From positions 1,736,001 to 1,800,000 of the forward strand of contig NZ_LDPY01000001.1 in the NCBI RefSeq assembly GCF_001038505.1: DNA of 64,000 nucleotides, given 5' to 3'. Within the stretch, counting starts at the first letter, position 1; the number at the start of each line of letters is the position of its first letter. Below, piece by piece: positions 62,012 to 64,000 of the stretch. A program made the position numbers and the translations under genes. Origin of the DNA: Puniceibacterium sp. IMCC21224 (GTDB lineage Bacteria > Pseudomonadota > Alphaproteobacteria > Rhodobacterales > Rhodobacteraceae). Below the pieces are notes generated by a model that made no database searches, was not told the DNA's origin, and worked only from the letters and a program-made list of their open reading frames with translations.

Positions 62012-63820
62012 TCAGGCCGCTGCTTCGGTCGCGTCGGCGTTTGGGGCGGGCGTATCGTGTTCGGGGCCGGCCCAGAGTGTCAAAATCCGGCGATGGTCGG
62101 CGATCACCGGCGGAATCCTGGATTCTTCGGGGGTCAGGAACAGCGGCGGGTGCGAGGGCTGCGAACTGAGACAGATGACCAGCGGCGCGATGAGCAGTGG
62201 CACACCGATTGGCAGCACCCAAAGCATGAGGCTCGGGGCGAGGGTCTGGGTAAGCAGGATCACCGCCAAACCCCAGCACTGAATCCACCAGCTGGCGGCA
62301 AAGGAGTCCGCCAAAGTCAGCCGCCCGTCACCACGGGTCTGGGCCGGCCAGCCGCCATCGCGCCCCATCAGAACTTGCAGCACCGCCCGCGTTTGCCACA
62401 TCAGCATGATCGGCGCATTGATCGACGACGTGACCAGTTCCGTCACCATTCCGCGCAGAGCGGTGATTGTTCCACCAAAGCCAGACACGCGTCCACGCAG
62501 GGCGGCGTCCAGCAGGATCAGCACCTTGGGAAACACCAGCAGACCGAACACCCCAACTGCAAGGCCAACGGCCTTTGAGGTCTGGTCAGACGGAAACACC
62601 GGGAACAGTTGGAACGGTTCGGGAAAGAAATCCGGCGCGGGGGCTGTCGCCGTCGCATAGAGGTTCGAGGCCAGAAACATTGCCCAGAACAGCGGTGCGA
62701 TATAGCTTAGAATGCCTTGGAAAAATACGAATCGCGACCACGCTCTGAGCCGGGGCGCCGACAGCAGGCGGATATGTTGCAGATTGCCCTGACACCACCG
62801 GCGGTCGCGCTTGGCAAAGTCGACCATGTTCTCGGGACCCTCTTCGTAAGATCCCGCCAGACTCGGGTCCATGCGCACCGACCAACCTGCGCGCGCAAGC
62901 AGCGCAGCCTCGACGTAGTCATGGCTGAGGATATGCCCGCCAAAGGGAGGCGGACCGCTGAGTTCCGGCAGGGCGCAGCTGTCTGCAAACGCGCGCACCC
63001 GCACCAGCGCGTTATGGCCCCAGAACGGTCCGGTGACGCCCTGCATTGCTGCCTGACCGCGCGCAAAGACCGGCGAATAGAACCCCGCAGCGAACTGCAT
63101 CGCGCGTCCGAACCGCGAACGGGCGCTGGTGATACGCGGCAGAGTTTGCAACAGGCCCAATTTGGGATCGGCCTGCATTTGGCGGACCATCTCAGCGATA
63201 GTGCTGCCCTCCATCAGACTGTCGGCATCCAAGATTAGGGCATAGTCATAATTCGCCCCCGAGGATTCGAAAAAATCCTGAATGTTGCCCGCCTTGCGCC
63301 CGGTATTCTGAGCCCGCCGCCGATAGAAAAACCGCGCGGGCTTGCCCGCCTCGCGCCTGGCATCCTGCGCCCGATCGTCCCACAGGCGGACAAACCAGCT
63401 TTCTTCCTCGGCGGCGACGCGATCATCCTGCGTGTCTGACAACACCGCAAAATCAAAATGCTCTTCCAGCCGCATTCGCCTGATCGAGTCGTCCATCGCG
63501 GCGACGCGGGCAAAGACTACGGCGGGGGCTTCGTTGTAGACGGGCATCAGGATCGCGGTGCGGGTGGTAATCGGGGTTCCAAGCGGAGCGGGTGCAGGGC
63601 GTACGGAAATAAGCCCTTCGACGGATTGCATCGCCCCCCATGCCAGCCAGAAAGTTGTGATGAACACAAGCGCCGCGCGCACTCCGTCGACAATTTGCAG
63701 TCCGTCCGCCGCGCCAAACTGCAAGAACAGGGCCGCCGCCCCGATGCCAAGGCCAATACTGACGAGCAATGCAAAAGCACGCGCCGACAGCGCGTCGCCA
63801 GAGGGCTTTGACGGTGTCAT
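62012..63820 (-). CDS. opgH: Glucan biosynthesis glucosyltransferase OpgH/MdoH
   Basis: Family GT2 membrane glucosyltransferase that polymerises UDP-glucose into the backbone of osmoregulated periplasmic glucans. The 602-residue length suits the short alphaproteobacterial type (E. coli MdoH is about 850). Visible are two N-terminal membrane segments, the GT2 start TAILMPVYNEAP near residue 88, the LILDADSLMEGSTI acidic motif, and RDRRWCQGNLQH carrying the Q-x-x-RW-type signature, then several C-terminal membrane segments. ATG 63820 lies three bases after the stop of the upstream gene. Operon with opgC. Confidence 0.95.
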   Translation of the reverse strand: MTPSKPSGDALSARAFALLVSIGLGIGAAALFLQFGAADGLQIVDGVRAALVFITTFWLAWGAMQSVEGLISVRPAPAPLGTPITTRTAILMPVYNEAPAVVFARVAAMDDSIRRMRLEEHFDFAVLSDTQDDRVAAEEESWFVRLWDDRAQDARREAGKPARFFYRRRAQNTGRKAGNIQDFFESSGANYDYALILDADSLMEGSTIAEMVRQMQADPKLGLLQTLPRITSARSRFGRAMQFAAGFYSPVFARGQAAMQGVTGPFWGHNALVRVRAFADSCALPELSGPPPFGGHILSHDYVEAALLARAGWSVRMDPSLAGSYEEGPENMVDFAKRDRRWCQGNLQHIRLLSAPRLRAWSRFVFFQGILSYIAPLFWAMFLASNLYATATAPAPDFFPEPFQLFPVFPSDQTSKAVGLAVGVFGLLVFPKVLILLDAALRGRVSGFGGTITALRGMVTELVTSSINAPIMLMWQTRAVLQVLMGRDGGWPAQTRGDGRLTLADSFAASWWIQCWGLAVILLTQTLAPSLMLWVLPIGVPLLIAPLVICLSSQPSHPPLFLTPEESRIPPVIADHRRILTLWAGPEHDTPAPNADATEAAA

Positions 63821-63823
63821 TTT

Positions 63824-64000
63824 CTACCGGCCCCGGGCTGCCCGGCCGAAACCACTGACCAGGTCGCCAAACAGGCGCAGCACACCTGAGATACCGACAA
63901 ATGGCGCCTCGATCACCTGCGCTGGCATGACCAGCGGAGCATCGGGAAGCCTGGCGTCGTGCAGAACAACGGCCCTGCGCGCGGCGATTGCCCGCGCATC
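63824..64000 (-). CDS. 3' end of a gene coupled to opgH (partial)
   Basis: The last 58 codons of a gene that runs off the right edge, ending with TAG at 63824-63826. The visible part contains PLVMPAQVIEAPFVGISGV and a basic end GFGRAARGR. It does not match the C-terminus I expect for OpgG. The three-base gap to opgH shows it belongs to the OPG operon; an OpgI-like or unrelated membrane-associated product is possible. Confidence 0.6.
   Translation of the reverse strand, partial: DARAIAARRAVVLHDARLPDAPLVMPAQVIEAPFVGISGVLRLFGDLVSGFGRAARGR

Noticed and set aside
1..64000. rRNA, tRNA, prophage or insertion-sequence genes.
   Set aside because: I looked for cloverleaf-like GC stems, transposase motifs and phage proteins in the gaps and found none that could be supported.

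Overview
The window is GC-rich, densely coding DNA from an alphaproteobacterium of the order Rhodobacterales, most likely the marine roseobacter group. The evidence is protein content: the phaZ-phaC-phaP-phaR storage-polyester cluster, DUF3726, DUF6524 and DUF2842 proteins I recognise from that order, a YfgM-BamB-Der block, secG beside pyrG, and an osmoregulated periplasmic glucan (OPG) locus. I found no rRNA, tRNA, CRISPR array, prophage or intact transposase. Most of the window is core chromosome. One AT-rich gene near 47.4-48.1 kb stands out as foreign.

Layout. 1-2139: 5' part of ileS (C-terminus off the left edge), preceded by a structured 366-bp intergenic region. 2506-7691: a VIT-type metal transporter, a YcjX/GNAT/YcjF operon, truA and a DUF3726 gene. 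7688-16499: a large conserved unknown protein translationally coupled to DUF3726, an Atm1-type ABC exporter, and an RND efflux pair with a palindromic operator candidate. 16748-20304: YfgM-like, BamB-like and Der. 20457-28637: a TspO-like protein and serS, then a pqi-type operon (two PqiA halves, a giant MCE/PqiB protein with 116-residue tandem repeats, a PqiC lipoprotein), and a Gfo/Idh/MocA oxidoreductase. 28719-33249: the PHA cycle (depolymerase, synthase, phasin, PhaR regulator) with sequence-matched PhaR boxes at the phaZ/phaC, phaP and (weaker) phaR promoters. 33354-42919: a DegT aminotransferase, then gamma-glutamyl-polyamine-type genes (FAD oxidase, two glutamine-synthetase-like ligases, a class I amidotransferase) and a complete polar amino acid ABC importer. 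43047-46020: small genes including a TerB-like protein and a PhnD-like cytoplasmic binding protein, then rlmJ. 46068-48102: a sulfotransferase and the AT-rich HEPN-like gene whose 3' end looks lost. 48153-52708: pyrG, secG, DUF6524, purA, DUF2842. 52886-60772: a long acidic protein, thiamine pyrophosphokinase, an EamA exporter, L-serine dehydratase, a GST and rpiA. 60844-64000: OpgC, OpgH and the 3' end of a coupled upstream gene.

The most interesting signals are: (1) four copies of a 23-bp sequence (core GCGTATTT...AAGAGAAGAA) confined to intergenic DNA, two of them forming an inverted pair upstream of ileS and one directly behind a terminator hairpin inside an ABC-transporter operon; (2) three exactly equal 116-residue repeats plus a partial fourth in the MCE protein; (3) a complete PhaR feedback circuit visible as operators; (4) a truncated, AT-rich HEPN-like gene beside pyrG. 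All functions are inferred from sequence by eye, without database searches.
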